DNA of 60,969 nucleotides from Anaerobacterium chartisolvens (GCF_003337415.1 NZ_QPJT01000017.1:1-60969), one strand, 5' to 3'; counted from the first letter of the stretch, positions 39,522 through 50,415 are shown. Numbers and translations are program-made. The notes: generated by a model not told the origin, from the letters alone.

Positions 39522-39860
39522 TTACTCCCACTCTCCCCAAACCTCAGGCTTAAACCCCACCGCAGCCTGCCTTCCGTTCCTCACGATGGGTGTTTTAAGA
39601 AGCTTTGGGTTCTTGAAAAGCACCTCCTCCGCAACATTCCCCGTTCCAAGGTTTTGCATTCCAAGAGCTTTGTACTCCTTTGCACCTATGTTTATAAGCT
39701 CCTTTAGTCCTACCGCCCTTTTTACGCTTTCAAACTCACCCTTGCTAAGGCCGTACCTTTCCAGATCAACATACTGGTATTTAATTTTTCTTTCTTTAAA
39801 GTATCTCTCCGCCTTTTGCGTATCAAAACACTTCTTGACTCCGAAAATCTGAATATTCAC
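39522..39860 (-). CDS. ArsC/Spx-family thioredoxin-fold protein
   Basis: A 112-residue protein of the ArsC/Spx fold (NIQIFGVKKCFDTQKAERYFKERKI). The active cysteine lies in GVKKCFDT, without a CxxC pair. The later motifs KTPIVRNGRQAAVGF match the family. The GTG at 39860 gives the family's usual 112-residue length and lies 19 bp after glnA. An upstream frame start at 39905 would overlap glnA. It could be an arsenate reductase-like protein or a redox regulator; context does not decide. Confidence 0.78.
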   Translation of the reverse strand: MNIQIFGVKKCFDTQKAERYFKERKIKYQYVDLERYGLSKGEFESVKRAVGLKELINIGAKEYKALGMQNLGTGNVAEEVLFKNPKLLKTPIVRNGRQAAVGFKPEVWGEWE

Positions 39861-39879
39861 AGTCCACACCGCCTTATAT

Positions 39880-41214
39880 TCAGTATTTTCCAAGATACTG
39901 GCCAACCTCCCACTGAGTCACCACTTTTCTGTAGTCATTCCACTCACGGGTTTTTGCCTCTATATAGCTCTCAAAAACGTGCTCCCCAAGAGTCTCCTTA
40001 ACCATGCTGCTCGCTCTCATGCACTCAACCGCCTCCTTAAGGCTCTCAGGAAGCCTGTCAATTCCAAACTCCCCTATGCGGCTCTCTGGAATATTGTAAA
40101 TATTTCTTTCATAGGGATCCGGGGGCTGTATTTTTTGCTTTATTCCCTCAAGCCCCGCATTAAGTATCAGTGCCAAGGCAAGGTAAGGATTGCAGGTGGA
40201 GTCGGGGGTCCTTAATTCAATTCTGGTAGCTTCCCCTCTTGCAGCGGGAATCCTTATCATGGTGCTTCTGTTTTTTGCCGACCATGCCACATAGGTTGGT
40301 GCCTCATGCCCCGGCACCAGCCTTTTATAGGAATTTACAATAGGATTCGTTATAGCTGCTATCTCCCGGGCATACTTTATAAGCCCTCCTATAAACCAGT
40401 ATGCCTCCTGGCTCATGCCTCTGGGGTCAGCCTCGCTGTAAAAAATGTTTTTGCCCTTTCTTAATATGGAAAGGTTGGTGTGCATACCCGAACCGCTTAC
40501 CCCTGCAATGGGCTTGGGAATAAATGTGGCATAAAGGCCGCTGCGGTAGGCCACGGTTTTTACAACCTGTTTGAAGGTAAGTATACAATCGGCAATTGAA
40601 AGCCCGTCCTTATACCTGAAATCTATTTCATGCTGCCCAGGAGCATTCTCATGGTGCGAGGCTTCAATTTCAAAGCCCAGCTTTTCAAGCATATGGCACA
40701 TAGCCCGTCTTGCATTTTCGCCTAAATCTACAGGGCCCAAGTCAAAATAGCCTCCCCTGTCCTGAGTTACAAGCTTTGGCTCTCCATTTTCATCGGTTAT
40801 AAACAGGAAGAATTCACACTCAGGGCCTACGTTAAAGCAGTCATACCCCATATCCTCAAGTCCTTTCAATGCCTTTTTCAGTATATACCGGGGCGACCCT
40901 TGAAAGGCATTGCCGTCATCGGTAACTATATCACATATAAGGCGTGCCACTTTCCCGTCGTACTCATTCCACGGAAGTATTACAAAGGTATCGGTATCAG
41001 GTAGTAAGTACATGTCCGACTCCTCTATTCTTACAAAGCCGTCCACCGATGAGCCGTCAAACATGCATCCGCCGTCCAAGGCCACTTCAAGATTCTCGAC
41101 TGTAATCGACACATTCTTGGAAATCCCAAAAATATCGGCAAATTGCAGGTTAATAAATTTAACATCATTTTCACTTGCCAGCCTGATAATATCTTCCTTA
41201 GAATATTTAGCCAA
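39880..41214 (-). CDS. glnA: Glutamine synthetase type I
   Basis: A 444-residue glutamine synthetase (GSI-alpha size). It makes glutamine from glutamate, ammonium and ATP. The substrate-binding motifs DGSSVDGF, ASHHENAPGQHEIDF and NRSTMIRIP are visible; the adenylylation-site tyrosine region of GSI-beta is not evident. A TTG at 41214 is the start: it has GGAGG eight bases upstream and gives the usual MAKYSKEDI start; the open frame upstream is atypical. It is downstream of gdhA, probably in one ammonium-assimilation transcript. Confidence 0.95.
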   Translation of the reverse strand: MAKYSKEDIIRLASENDVKFINLQFADIFGISKNVSITVENLEVALDGGCMFDGSSVDGFVRIEESDMYLLPDTDTFVILPWNEYDGKVARLICDIVTDDGNAFQGSPRYILKKALKGLEDMGYDCFNVGPECEFFLFITDENGEPKLVTQDRGGYFDLGPVDLGENARRAMCHMLEKLGFEIEASHHENAPGQHEIDFRYKDGLSIADCILTFKQVVKTVAYRSGLYATFIPKPIAGVSGSGMHTNLSILRKGKNIFYSEADPRGMSQEAYWFIGGLIKYAREIAAITNPIVNSYKRLVPGHEAPTYVAWSAKNRSTMIRIPAARGEATRIELRTPDSTCNPYLALALILNAGLEGIKQKIQPPDPYERNIYNIPESRIGEFGIDRLPESLKEAVECMRASSMVKETLGEHVFESYIEAKTREWNDYRKVVTQWEVGQYLGKY

Positions 41215-41323
41215 AGCCCATACCTCCAAACATATAATTAAAAATCTTAACAAATAGAACAGGGTAGTATTTGCTTAAAATTATACCAAATCAAACTTCT
41301 TTTGGGAAACAGTAATTTACAAA

Positions 41324-43146
<1,823 letters not shown>

Positions 43147-43422
43147 TTAAGTCAAGCTGTCCACCGCGCACGCCTTATAGCCCTCCCTGTAGCACATGTC
43201 CTCTACGTCCAATATCTTGTCGGCAAGCAGCAGCTTTGCTTCATTTACATTCCTTCCCTCTATTAAATCCTCCACAAGCCTTTTTATATCGCTCTTTTCA
43301 TCAATGTACTCCTTTGTCTTCTGAAAATCCGTCTGCCTTATTAAGATGAGGTATTCCATCTTTTCCAGCCTGCTTATACGCAAAAAATCCCGAATGGTGA
43401 TATCCTCAATGTCCTTAAGCAT
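43147..43422 (-). CDS. Hypothetical 91-residue protein
   Basis: A short, highly charged protein (MLKDIEDITIRDFLR...). The ATG follows GGGAGAGGG, a proper ribosome-binding site, and the frame is followed by a strong terminator, which supports a real gene. The predicted fold is helical; the middle is Glu/Lys/Asp-rich, with ID/ED heptads that could form a coiled coil. I do not recognise a family. It stands 136 bp from the group II intron 3' end. Confidence 0.55.
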   Translation of the reverse strand: MLKDIEDITIRDFLRISRLEKMEYLILIRQTDFQKTKEYIDEKSDIKRLVEDLIEGRNVNEAKLLLADKILDVEDMCYREGYKACAVDSLT

Positions 43423-43641
43423 TTTAAAACCCTCTCCCTTTTAGTACGAATATATATTTTTCCCCTTAATACCGCCGGCACAGGGGAGAGGAGATATAGG
43501 GGATGGTGGTATTTAAGAATAATAAACAGCTCCCCCGTGCCATGCGGTTTCAGGGAAATCGGGTAGGAGGGAAAATCGAATAATTTTCCCGACCTCCCAC
43601 AGCACCGTACGTACGGTTCTCGTATACGGCGCTTCCTAAGT

Positions 43642-44474
43642 TTATACACAAACAGTTTTGTAATAATCCGTAAAGAACAGGTAACCCGACTCTCTAAGTC
43701 GATTGTCTGTGATAGAACAACTAAGAATTTGGCTACTGGCTACTTGCCAGTAGCCTTTTCTAGTGTTGGCGTATTTGATTGCATTATGATAGTTATATCC
43801 TAACCTTCTCAGCATGCGATACCTTGTCTTGATTTTCTTCCATCTTTTCCAGATGAAACTCCTCAATCTTCTACGTAGCCATTCATCTATACGCGTTAAA
43901 AGACTTTTCATATCTGCCAGTTTGTAGTAATTTACCCAACCTATCACGTATTGCTTTAAGTTTAGTTTAAGCTTTTCATAGCTGATTCCACTATTTCTAG
44001 CAGTGATTTTTTTTATCCTGTCTTTCATTCTGGCTACTGTTTTCCTATGCACCCTTAACTTAATTCCCTGTTTGGAAGGATAAAACCCATATCCGAGAAA
44101 CTTAATTCTTCCAATGTAAGCAACAGACGTCTTGTCCCTGTTTACTCGAAGTTTTAGTTTCCCTTCGATATACGGTAAGATATGTTCCATAATTCTATTG
44201 GCACTTCGCTTTGTTTGTGCAAACAACATCATGTCATCTGCATAACGCACGAAGCGTATCCCTCGTCTTTCCAGTTCCTTATCCAATTCATTCAGCATGA
44301 TATTACTACACAATGGGCTTAAGTTTCCGCCCTGTGCCAGACCTTCGGTTGTTTCTTCGAATTTCCTATCTACGATAGCTCCCGCTCTTAAGTATTTGTG
44401 AATCAATGATATGACCTGTCGGTCTTTGATAGTTCTTGACAAGATTTCTATCATTTTAGATTGACTCACTGTGT
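43642..44474 (-). pseudogene. ltrA: Outer group II intron reverse transcriptase/maturase, 3' part
   Basis: The C-terminal part of the outer intron-encoded protein, about 277 codons. Reverse-transcriptase motif YADDMMLFA and the maturase thumb (RWKKIKTRYRMLRRLG) are present. The frame opens at the inner intron's 3' edge. Joining the G at 46374 to 44474 reads F-F-D-T-V-S-Q, the usual residues of this family, so splicing of the inner intron would restore a full ORF of about 472 residues. Unspliced, it would need the GTG at 44469 to start. It is classed as split, not decayed. Confidence 0.8.
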
Positions 44475-46373
44475 GGCTGGTAGAAGGCAGCCTTGGTTTT
44501 ACCCTTGTACTGCCAGCCCCAATCAGAACCCGGCGTGCAGTTTTCCCGCACCGGGCTCCCCAAAATGATTCACATTCGTGCTCCTATTAGACATCTGCAT
44601 GTATCAACTCCGGGTATGGAAGCTTAAACCATTCGCGATTGGTCAGGTATGACCAGTACATTTTATGTCGTTGGCTTCTTCGCCTGAGTGACCTAATCCA
44701 TTGTTTGACAACTTCTTCCCGGATGTATACAAGCTTGTTTCTGCAGTGATACAGCGAAAAATACTGGTAAAAGCCATTAAGCATGCTTGTCAGTTGCTTT
44801 TGCTGGTCTCTCCTTTTCCAGTGACTGTGCTCCTTCAACCATTTATGTACTTTGTCAAGAAATTTCCTACAGCTCTTGACAGTAGGTTTCCGGATCAATG
44901 CAAACTGCCCATTGTTCCCAATCCCACTTATATGCCTAAAGCCCAGAAAGTCAAAGGATTCCGGCTTTTCACTATGGCCGTCTATCCTTTCCCATACATA
45001 TCGTCCAAAGGGCATAAGTCTTGTTTTCTCTTCCGCTAGTTCCAATCCAAACTTGTTCATCCGATACTTCATGTACCTCGCAAACTTTTCTGCATCTCTT
45101 TTATACTGGAAGCACGCCACGTAATCGTCTGCGAACCTTACCAAGTAGGCTTCTCCCTGGGTGTAGGTTTTGTATTTCTTTTCAAACCACAGGTCAAGGA
45201 CGTAATGAAGGTATATGTTGGCAAGTATCGGACTGATCGACCCGCCTTGTGGCGTGCCTTCCTCATTCCGAGTTACTACGCCATTTATCATTACTCCCGC
45301 TTTCAGCCATTTGCCTACTAACCCTATTATTACCGGGTCAGCAATCCGCAGCCTTATCATCTTCATAAGCCATTTATGGTTTATGTTGTTGAAGTAACCA
45401 CGAATGTCGGCTTCGAATATGTGTCGCACCTTTCGTTTTACGATACAGTTTCTGAGAGCCTTTAATGCTTGGTGAGGATTCCTGCCGGGCCTGAAGCCAT
45501 ATGAGAAGTCCAGGAATTCCTGTTCGTATATTGCTTCAAGTACCCTGGCGACAGCACGTTGTACAAGCCTGTCTTCAACAGTCGGTATCCCTAGCGGCCT
45601 AGTTTTGCCATTCCCTTTTGGTATCTCGACACGTCTGACCGGCAGTGCTTTATACCGTTTTGCCTTCATCCTTTCCCATACATCTTGTATTCTCTCGTCT
45701 AGGTTTGCTTCGAATTCTTTAGTTGTCTCTCCATCTACACCGCTTGCTCCTTTCTTGTTCATCATTTTCCACGTTTCTTTAAGAAACTCTGGAGTAATGA
45801 TGTGCGCCAACGATGTAAATACCGCTTTCCTGTCTTTACGAGCCTTTACTGCTATCCCGTCCAATTTCGTTGACATAGATGCCTACCTCTGTTTGTGTAG
45901 TTTATGTTTCCTTGTCGAGAACTCATTTTGCCCTGCCGCTTCCCCATGTACGCAGCTTTCCTACGCTCCGAGTACTACCAACAGGTCCGACTCCCGTCAC
46001 AGCTTCCGCTTGCTTGTGGATGGTCCGTTCGGCTTGCGTACTCTGCTTTCACAAAGACCGTGGCGGGTCTCCCGGGTTCCGCTACACTTCCTTTTCCATC
46101 ATGCCATGCTCTTAGACCCCGCCGGAGTCTCCGGTTCCCTCGCCTATATCGGAAACCTACTATTGCCTTCCAAGTATTCGACCTTGTCGGCCTCCGGACG
46201 TACTAACGAGGCTCAATCGCTTCACTTGCGTTACGGCCTGATTTCGCTCTGTCTACGCTTAGTATGTGTCGTTACCTCCACACACCCAAGACTCGATTTC
46301 AGGTGGAGCGGCTTCACTCCTTTCCTGAGTTGGAATTCCACCAGCTGAAAGTGTCCGGCTTAGCCCGGCGCCC
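44475..46373 (-). mobile_element. Group II intron nested inside the outer intron ORF
   Basis: An intron of about 1.9 kb inserted in the reverse-transcriptase gene of the outer intron. The 5' end reads GGGCGCC, one mismatch from GUGCG. Domain V is at 44558-44526 (GAGCCCGGTGCGGG... CCCGG pairing) with domain VI after it. Removing 44475-46373 restores the host frame, which fixes the boundaries. The 3' end is then CC instead of the usual AY, so an error of a few bases is possible. It carries one intact reverse-transcriptase ORF. Confidence 0.78.
44587..45876 (-). CDS. ltrA: Inner group II intron reverse transcriptase/maturase
   Basis: A complete 429-residue intron-encoded protein. It has the reverse-transcriptase fingers and palm (ASGVDGETTKEFE, LGIPTVEDRLVQRAV, FSYGFRPGRNPHQAL, GTPQGGSISPILANI) with active-site FADDYV, and a maturase thumb. 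The C terminus ends YLTNREWFKLPYPELIHADV and lacks an HNH endonuclease domain. It would help splice its intron and reverse-transcribe it during retrohoming. All motifs are intact, so the element may be active. Confidence 0.93.
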   Translation of the reverse strand: MSTKLDGIAVKARKDRKAVFTSLAHIITPEFLKETWKMMNKKGASGVDGETTKEFEANLDERIQDVWERMKAKRYKALPVRRVEIPKGNGKTRPLGIPTVEDRLVQRAVARVLEAIYEQEFLDFSYGFRPGRNPHQALKALRNCIVKRKVRHIFEADIRGYFNNINHKWLMKMIRLRIADPVIIGLVGKWLKAGVMINGVVTRNEEGTPQGGSISPILANIYLHYVLDLWFEKKYKTYTQGEAYLVRFADDYVACFQYKRDAEKFARYMKYRMNKFGLELAEEKTRLMPFGRYVWERIDGHSEKPESFDFLGFRHISGIGNNGQFALIRKPTVKSCRKFLDKVHKWLKEHSHWKRRDQQKQLTSMLNGFYQYFSLYHCRNKLVYIREEVVKQWIRSLRRRSQRHKMYWSYLTNREWFKLPYPELIHADV

Positions 46374-46374
46374 C

Positions 46375-46959
46375 AAAGAATTTCTCTAAGTCCATATCTA
46401 CCACATAGGTATATCCTTCATTAGCATATTTCTCACATTTCTTAAGGGCATCTTTTGCGCTTCGTTTCGGTCTAAAACCATAGCTGGTTTCACTGAATAT
46501 CGGGTCATATATCGGTGATAGCACTTGTTGTATTGCCTGTTGCACAACCCTATCAACTACTGTCGGTATTCCTAGTTGTCGTTTCTTTCCGTTGTCCTTA
46601 GGTATTTCTACCCGTCGAACTGGTTTTGGTCGGTATTTACCTTCCAAAATGGTCTTTCTTAGCTCATCCCCATTATCTTTGAGATATTGTAGAAGATGCT
46701 CTACTTCCATCCCATCGACTCCGTGTGACCCTTTATTCTTCTTCACCTGTTTATAGGCTCGGTTAAGATTCTCTCGGTCTAGGATTCGTTCCAAAAGTCC
46801 ATTCACTCCACTGTTGGCATCGGTGATGTTGTTTTCAGTTATCCTCTTTTCGGTAAGCGCTCTGCCATACCCTTCATGTTCCGCACTATCTCTCTGACAG
46901 TAGCCACTGTCACTACAGTGTATTCTGCTTTTCTTCGTCCCGAATTTGGTAACTTTCAT
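46375..46959 (-). pseudogene. ltrA: Outer group II intron reverse transcriptase, 5' part
   Basis: The N-terminal 195 codons of the outer intron protein, through the first reverse-transcriptase motifs (KGSHGVDGMEVEHL, LGIPTVVDRVVQQAI, TSYGFRPKRSAKDAL, VVDMDLEKFF). The reading frame then runs into the inner intron and stops after GAPG. ATG with GGAGGTG upstream is a good start. It is split by insertion and not otherwise damaged. Confidence 0.85.
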
Positions 46960-47363
46960 TGACTTTCACCTCCTTAGGTTCAACCCTTCACGGCCTTGTT
47001 GATTAGGTCGCTAATATGGTATCTGCTGACTTCTCATGGCAAATCTTGTTTCAACCATGCTTCGCAAAGGCGTTCCACATGTCCGTGAGATCTCCCCAGG
47101 TAAGAGCACAATCTTTCTCTCCATCTATCTGCCACATTTACGCTGTTGATTCTGAGTAGTTATTGGACTTCAGTTTGTATTGCAACCTTATCCATCAACT
47201 TGCGCCTGATGTGATTTCTGTTCGTCAGACCAGAGATTTGCCTCCAGCTTCCTTCAGATTCCACCTCTCGGTGGACACCCTTGCTTTAAGCTATACACTT
47301 CCCACTACTAGGGCGTGTTTGGGACTTTCACCCTTAAGATTGTGCCCATGCTGGGCACACAAC

Positions 47364-47401
47364 AAAAAGTGCCGCGCGGGAATCCTCCCGTTCACGGCAC
47401 T
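47364..47401 (-). terminator. Terminator at the outer intron insertion site
   Basis: Stem AGTGCCG / CGGCACT (47401-47395, 47375-47369), with T5 at 47368-47364 on the minus strand. The outer group II intron begins at 47360, only four bases past the T-run. Confidence 0.8.
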
Positions 47402-47498
47402 GAATTATTCAAAATTCAAGTGCAACACAAACCACAGCATACAAATATTTGTAAACTAGTCCTTGCACAAAGGCAGGAATGCGCTTATAATAATGTAT

Positions 47499-47583
47499 GT
47501 GCGGTACAGCTTGGAAAGCTGTTGTGACGGTGGTGGTTTCACCCGAGCAAGCCTGTGGTTCCTCAAGCCACAGGATGCCGCAC
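47499..47583 (+). ncRNA. Candidate cloverleaf-like structured RNA, unclassified
   Basis: An outer stem GTGCGGTA (47499-47506) / TGCCGCAC (47576-47583) encloses three hairpins in order: CAGCTT/AAGCTG (47507-47521), GGTG/CACC (47532-47543, flanked by TTG/CAA) and CCTGTGG/CCACAGG (47552-47574). On the + strand it is followed by the T-rich TATTTTGTTTTC. It is neither a tRNA nor a riboswitch I recognise. It could be transcribed on either strand. Confidence 0.4.
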
Positions 47584-47726
47584 TATTTTGTTTTCTAGCA
47601 AATATTATATCTGTTTTATGCTGGAAGGGCAAGATGTTTTTATACATATTTGGATAAAATTTTTGGTTGGGTGGGGATTTTTGCCGACTTAAAATTTAAT
47701 ATACATAGTCTTGAAAGACTTCCCAA

Positions 47727-48212
47727 TTAATTATCAACCAAATGTAATTTTAGCTTCTCAAGAGTATTAAATATGGCTTCAGATGATTCTTTAGATATAT
47801 CACCAAACTGCATTTGCTTTAATGAATCATTTATAGCTACCCTCAATTCATTCATATTTTTATAAAACTGCTCAATATTTTTTTCAGTCACAATATTGCT
47901 AGATGCAATTTTTTGAAAATTGCTATCTATTATGTCAATCGTTTTTTCAGAATTAGCCCTTATTAGAGTTATTCTGTTATCTTGATAATTTTTTATAGCC
48001 ATATCTAAATGCTTTATTGACTGATTTATTTCATTATAATCAACATTTTGTGCATTACGCATAAAATAGTTACAGCAATTCAACAATTCCCACTCTATGC
48101 CTTCCAAATTTTTAGCAGCTACCTTTTTGTAATTATTATGATTCCAAATAAGTAATACAAATATTGTTATTATCCAAATTATAAGGATTATAAATTGCTT
48201 CTTTTTTATCAT
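47727..48212 (-). CDS. Single-pass membrane protein of unknown function
   Basis: A 161-residue protein with one N-terminal transmembrane helix (residues 5-22, FIILIIWIITIFVLLIW) and an external helical, Asn/Gln-rich part likely to form a coiled coil. No domain is recognised. No canonical Shine-Dalgarno is obvious before the ATG, which slightly lowers confidence. It stands alone, about 330 bp from a terminator-like hairpin and divergent from the lipoprotein gene. Confidence 0.5.
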   Translation of the reverse strand: MIKKKQFIILIIWIITIFVLLIWNHNNYKKVAAKNLEGIEWELLNCCNYFMRNAQNVDYNEINQSIKHLDMAIKNYQDNRITLIRANSEKTIDIIDSNFQKIASSNIVTEKNIEQFYKNMNELRVAINDSLKQMQFGDISKESSEAIFNTLEKLKLHLVDN

Positions 48213-48430
48213 TCTAACACAGCTCCATTTCTTGTAAAATACTAATATATTTAAATAAAGGTCAAGCCTTATTTAGAAAGTAAATATATCTCGTACTTAG
48301 GAATATTTACATTTTAAATTAATTACAACAAAAAATCAAATATTTTGATTTTTTGTATGCAACATGGTATAATGCAAAAATGCATGTAAAAATTTCATGT
48401 AAATATTTGTATACTATAAGGGGAAATACA

Positions 48431-49033
48431 ATGAGAAACAAAAATATTTTTGTTAAGGCAATTATCTTATGCCTGCTCTTTACACTTACGGCATCATTAG
48501 CATCCTGTACAAGCGCAAGCGGGTCGCCCGACAAGGCAGTTTCCAGTTTTTTTGAAGCAATTAAAGAGGCTGACGTGAACACTGCTTCTAAATACCTGTC
48601 TTCAGCAAGTGACGACCTTACATATGATGATGAAGAGCAAGAAAAGATAATGAAAAAAATATTCAACAATTTGGACTATAAAATTATTTCAACTGAAAAG
48701 GATGGGGACACTGCTACCGTTAATGTAAAAATAACCTCACCTGATTTGGTAAAGATCGTGTCTGAAATGATTAGTGAGCTAATGCCCAAACTTTTTGAAA
48801 TGGCATTAAGCGGTGATGAGAATGCGGATCAAAACAGTGAAGAGCTGATAAAACAGTACTTCGACAACAGCTTATCTTCTCCTGATATGCCTTTAATCTC
48901 ATCTGATGTAGAAATTAAATTGTCGTACTCCAAAGATAAAAAGAGCTGGCTCATTGTTCCCGATGATAGTCTGATTAATGCAATGACAGGGAACGCTGCC
49001 AAAGCTTTTGCGGAAATGGACGGCGGCAATTAA
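48431..49033 (+). CDS. DUF4878/DUF5105-like lipoprotein
   Basis: A lipoprotein of about 200 residues. The signal ends in the lipobox SLASC at about residue 22. The rest resembles NTF2-like DUF4878/DUF5105 proteins (PDKAVSSFFEAIKEADVNTASKYL). ATG 48431 follows AAGGGGAAATACA; the open frame to 48353 lacks a ribosome-binding site. Such lipoproteins are exported to the outer face of the membrane; the function is unknown. It precedes the CRISPR array on the opposite strand. Confidence 0.7.
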   Translation: MRNKNIFVKAIILCLLFTLTASLASCTSASGSPDKAVSSFFEAIKEADVNTASKYLSSASDDLTYDDEEQEKIMKKIFNNLDYKIISTEKDGDTATVNVKITSPDLVKIVSEMISELMPKLFEMALSGDENADQNSEELIKQYFDNSLSSPDMPLISSDVEIKLSYSKDKKSWLIVPDDSLINAMTGNAAKAFAEMDGGN

Positions 49034-49145
49034 GCTGAAGAAAGTAAAGTAGAGCTAATACATGCCAATAAGGGATGCTTGCCTTGTAGAAAACACGGTA
49101 AGCATCCTTTGTTTTCTGCGGCATTCAGCTTCGCTTGGGGGAGTG

Positions 49146-50177
49146 AAATGTTCCCATGGTATGATAAGGTTCAACTGTGTTGCAAGGTGTGGCATTGTGT
49201 TATGGTTACATAATTTCAATACATCCTATGTTAAGGTTCAACAGATTGCTGACATTCACGTCCTGCCGGAATATAGCCAGTTTCAATACATCCTATCATT
49301 CTATGTTAAGGTTCAACTAGCCAGCCATTGCCGGGAACCATATTACATCATCCAGTTTCAATACATCCTATGTTAAGGTTCAACAATAATCGGCACAGGC
49401 CTTGCTTATTTAGGCTACAGGGTTTCAATACATCCTATGTTAAGGTTCAACTAACTCCCCTCCTTCAATCCCATATAAGCCCGCCTTGTTTCAATCCATC
49501 CTATGTTAAGGTTCAACTACCTGTTGCTGCAGCTGATCCATCTGCGCCTTTAATGTTTCAATACATCCTATGTTAAGGTTCAACCCATTGTGTAGTTGAT
49601 TCTACGAATAGCATATTTCGGTTTCAATACATCCTATGTTAAGGTTCAACATTATACCATTATAGTGACGGTATAATTAAGGGTTTGTTTCAATACATCC
49701 TATGTTAAGGTTCAACTAATAGATTTGAAAGATGTGAAGAAAAATGTATCTGGTTTCAATACATCCTATGTTAAGGTTCAACAAATAGCAATGGTGTTAC
49801 ATGTCTTGTATTGTGCAAGTTTCAATACATCCTATGTTAAGGTTCAACTATCAAATATAAATTATGTATTGGAGGGATGGATTAGTTTCAATACATCCTA
49901 TGTTAAGGTTCAACTAATGCTTGGCTGCAAAAGGTGGTTACGGTTGAGGGGTTTCAATACATCCTATGTTAAGGTTCAACTCGATATGCTCAAGCTTGAT
50001 GCTTATTGCCAGCTCAGTTTCAATACATCCTATGTTAAGGTTCAACCATATCCGGCTTGTACACCGACCTTGCAGCACAATCGTTTCAATACATCCTATG
50101 TTAAGGTTCAACATATTGATTTTTATATTTCGGATTAATTAATCCATGTTTCAATACATCCTATGTTAAGGTTCAAC
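49146..50177 (-). CRISPR. CRISPR array, 15 repeats plus a degenerate one
   Basis: Thirty-base repeats with 35-37 base spacers. Read on the minus strand each repeat begins GTTGAACCTTAAC and ends GGATGTATTGAAAC, the usual ATTGAAAC 3' end of crRNA-handle repeats. Full repeats are at 49213, 49280, 49355, 49422, 49488, 49555, 49621, 49687, 49753, 49819, 49885, 49951, 50017, 50083 and 50148. The one at 49280-49317 is 38 bases, with an eight-base insertion. A degenerate copy is at 49146-49175, leader-distal. The array is on the same strand as, and downstream of, the cas operon. Confidence 0.98.
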
Positions 50178-50415
50178 CAGCATAAAATGCGGGTTTCAGC
50201 TTTTGGCATTTTGCCTCTTTCCCTCTTATTGTAGCACTTACAGCAGTTTTTTTCCAGTCGTTTGGAGAAATTTTTTTTGCAATGGAAAATCTCTCCGAAC
50301 CCTTGCGCTGTGAGGTTTCCAGAGGTTTTAGTATTTTTGGCGGTTGGAACAAAAGCAGCTTTGCCCTCTTGCCGGAACGTCCCCGAAAGAAAATGTTCTC
50401 AAACTAAGTATGTAC
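50178..50415 (-). promoter_or_regulatory. CRISPR leader with candidate promoter
   Basis: The 238 bases between the nuclease stop and the leader-proximal repeat. On the minus strand a TACAAT box (50233-50228) with a weak TGGAAA 17 bases upstream would start transcription about 45 bases before the first repeat. The leader end is inferred from the intact repeats here and the degenerate ones at the far end. Confidence 0.6.

Larger units (their letters stand above)
43558..47360 (-). mobile_element. Group II intron (outer of a twintron)
   Basis: Read on the minus strand the intron begins GTGTGCCC at 47360 and ends CCCGAT at 43558. The 5' end has the group II hallmark GUGYG, followed by a domain I region up to the ORF at 46959. 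Domain V is at 43634-43599 and a domain VI hairpin with paired CGGGAAAAT / ATTTTCCC at 43598-43559. Its reverse-transcriptase gene is split by a second intron (44475-46373). Without the inner intron it would be about 1.9 kb. It lies 4 bp past the T-run of a terminator hairpin. Confidence 0.85.

Noticed and set aside
39522-39860. Considered as Spx
   Set aside because: Spx has a CxxC redox switch; this protein has only a single cysteine in KKCFDT.
45605-46348. Open frame on the + strand over the inner intron
   Set aside because: It is antisense to the inner reverse transcriptase and intron RNA, with no ribosome-binding site and no protein similarity I can see.
49725-50138. Open frame of 137 residues with a recurring FNTSYVKVQ motif
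   Set aside because: It is the CRISPR array read through its repeats; the repeated peptide is the repeat sequence itself, not a protein domain.
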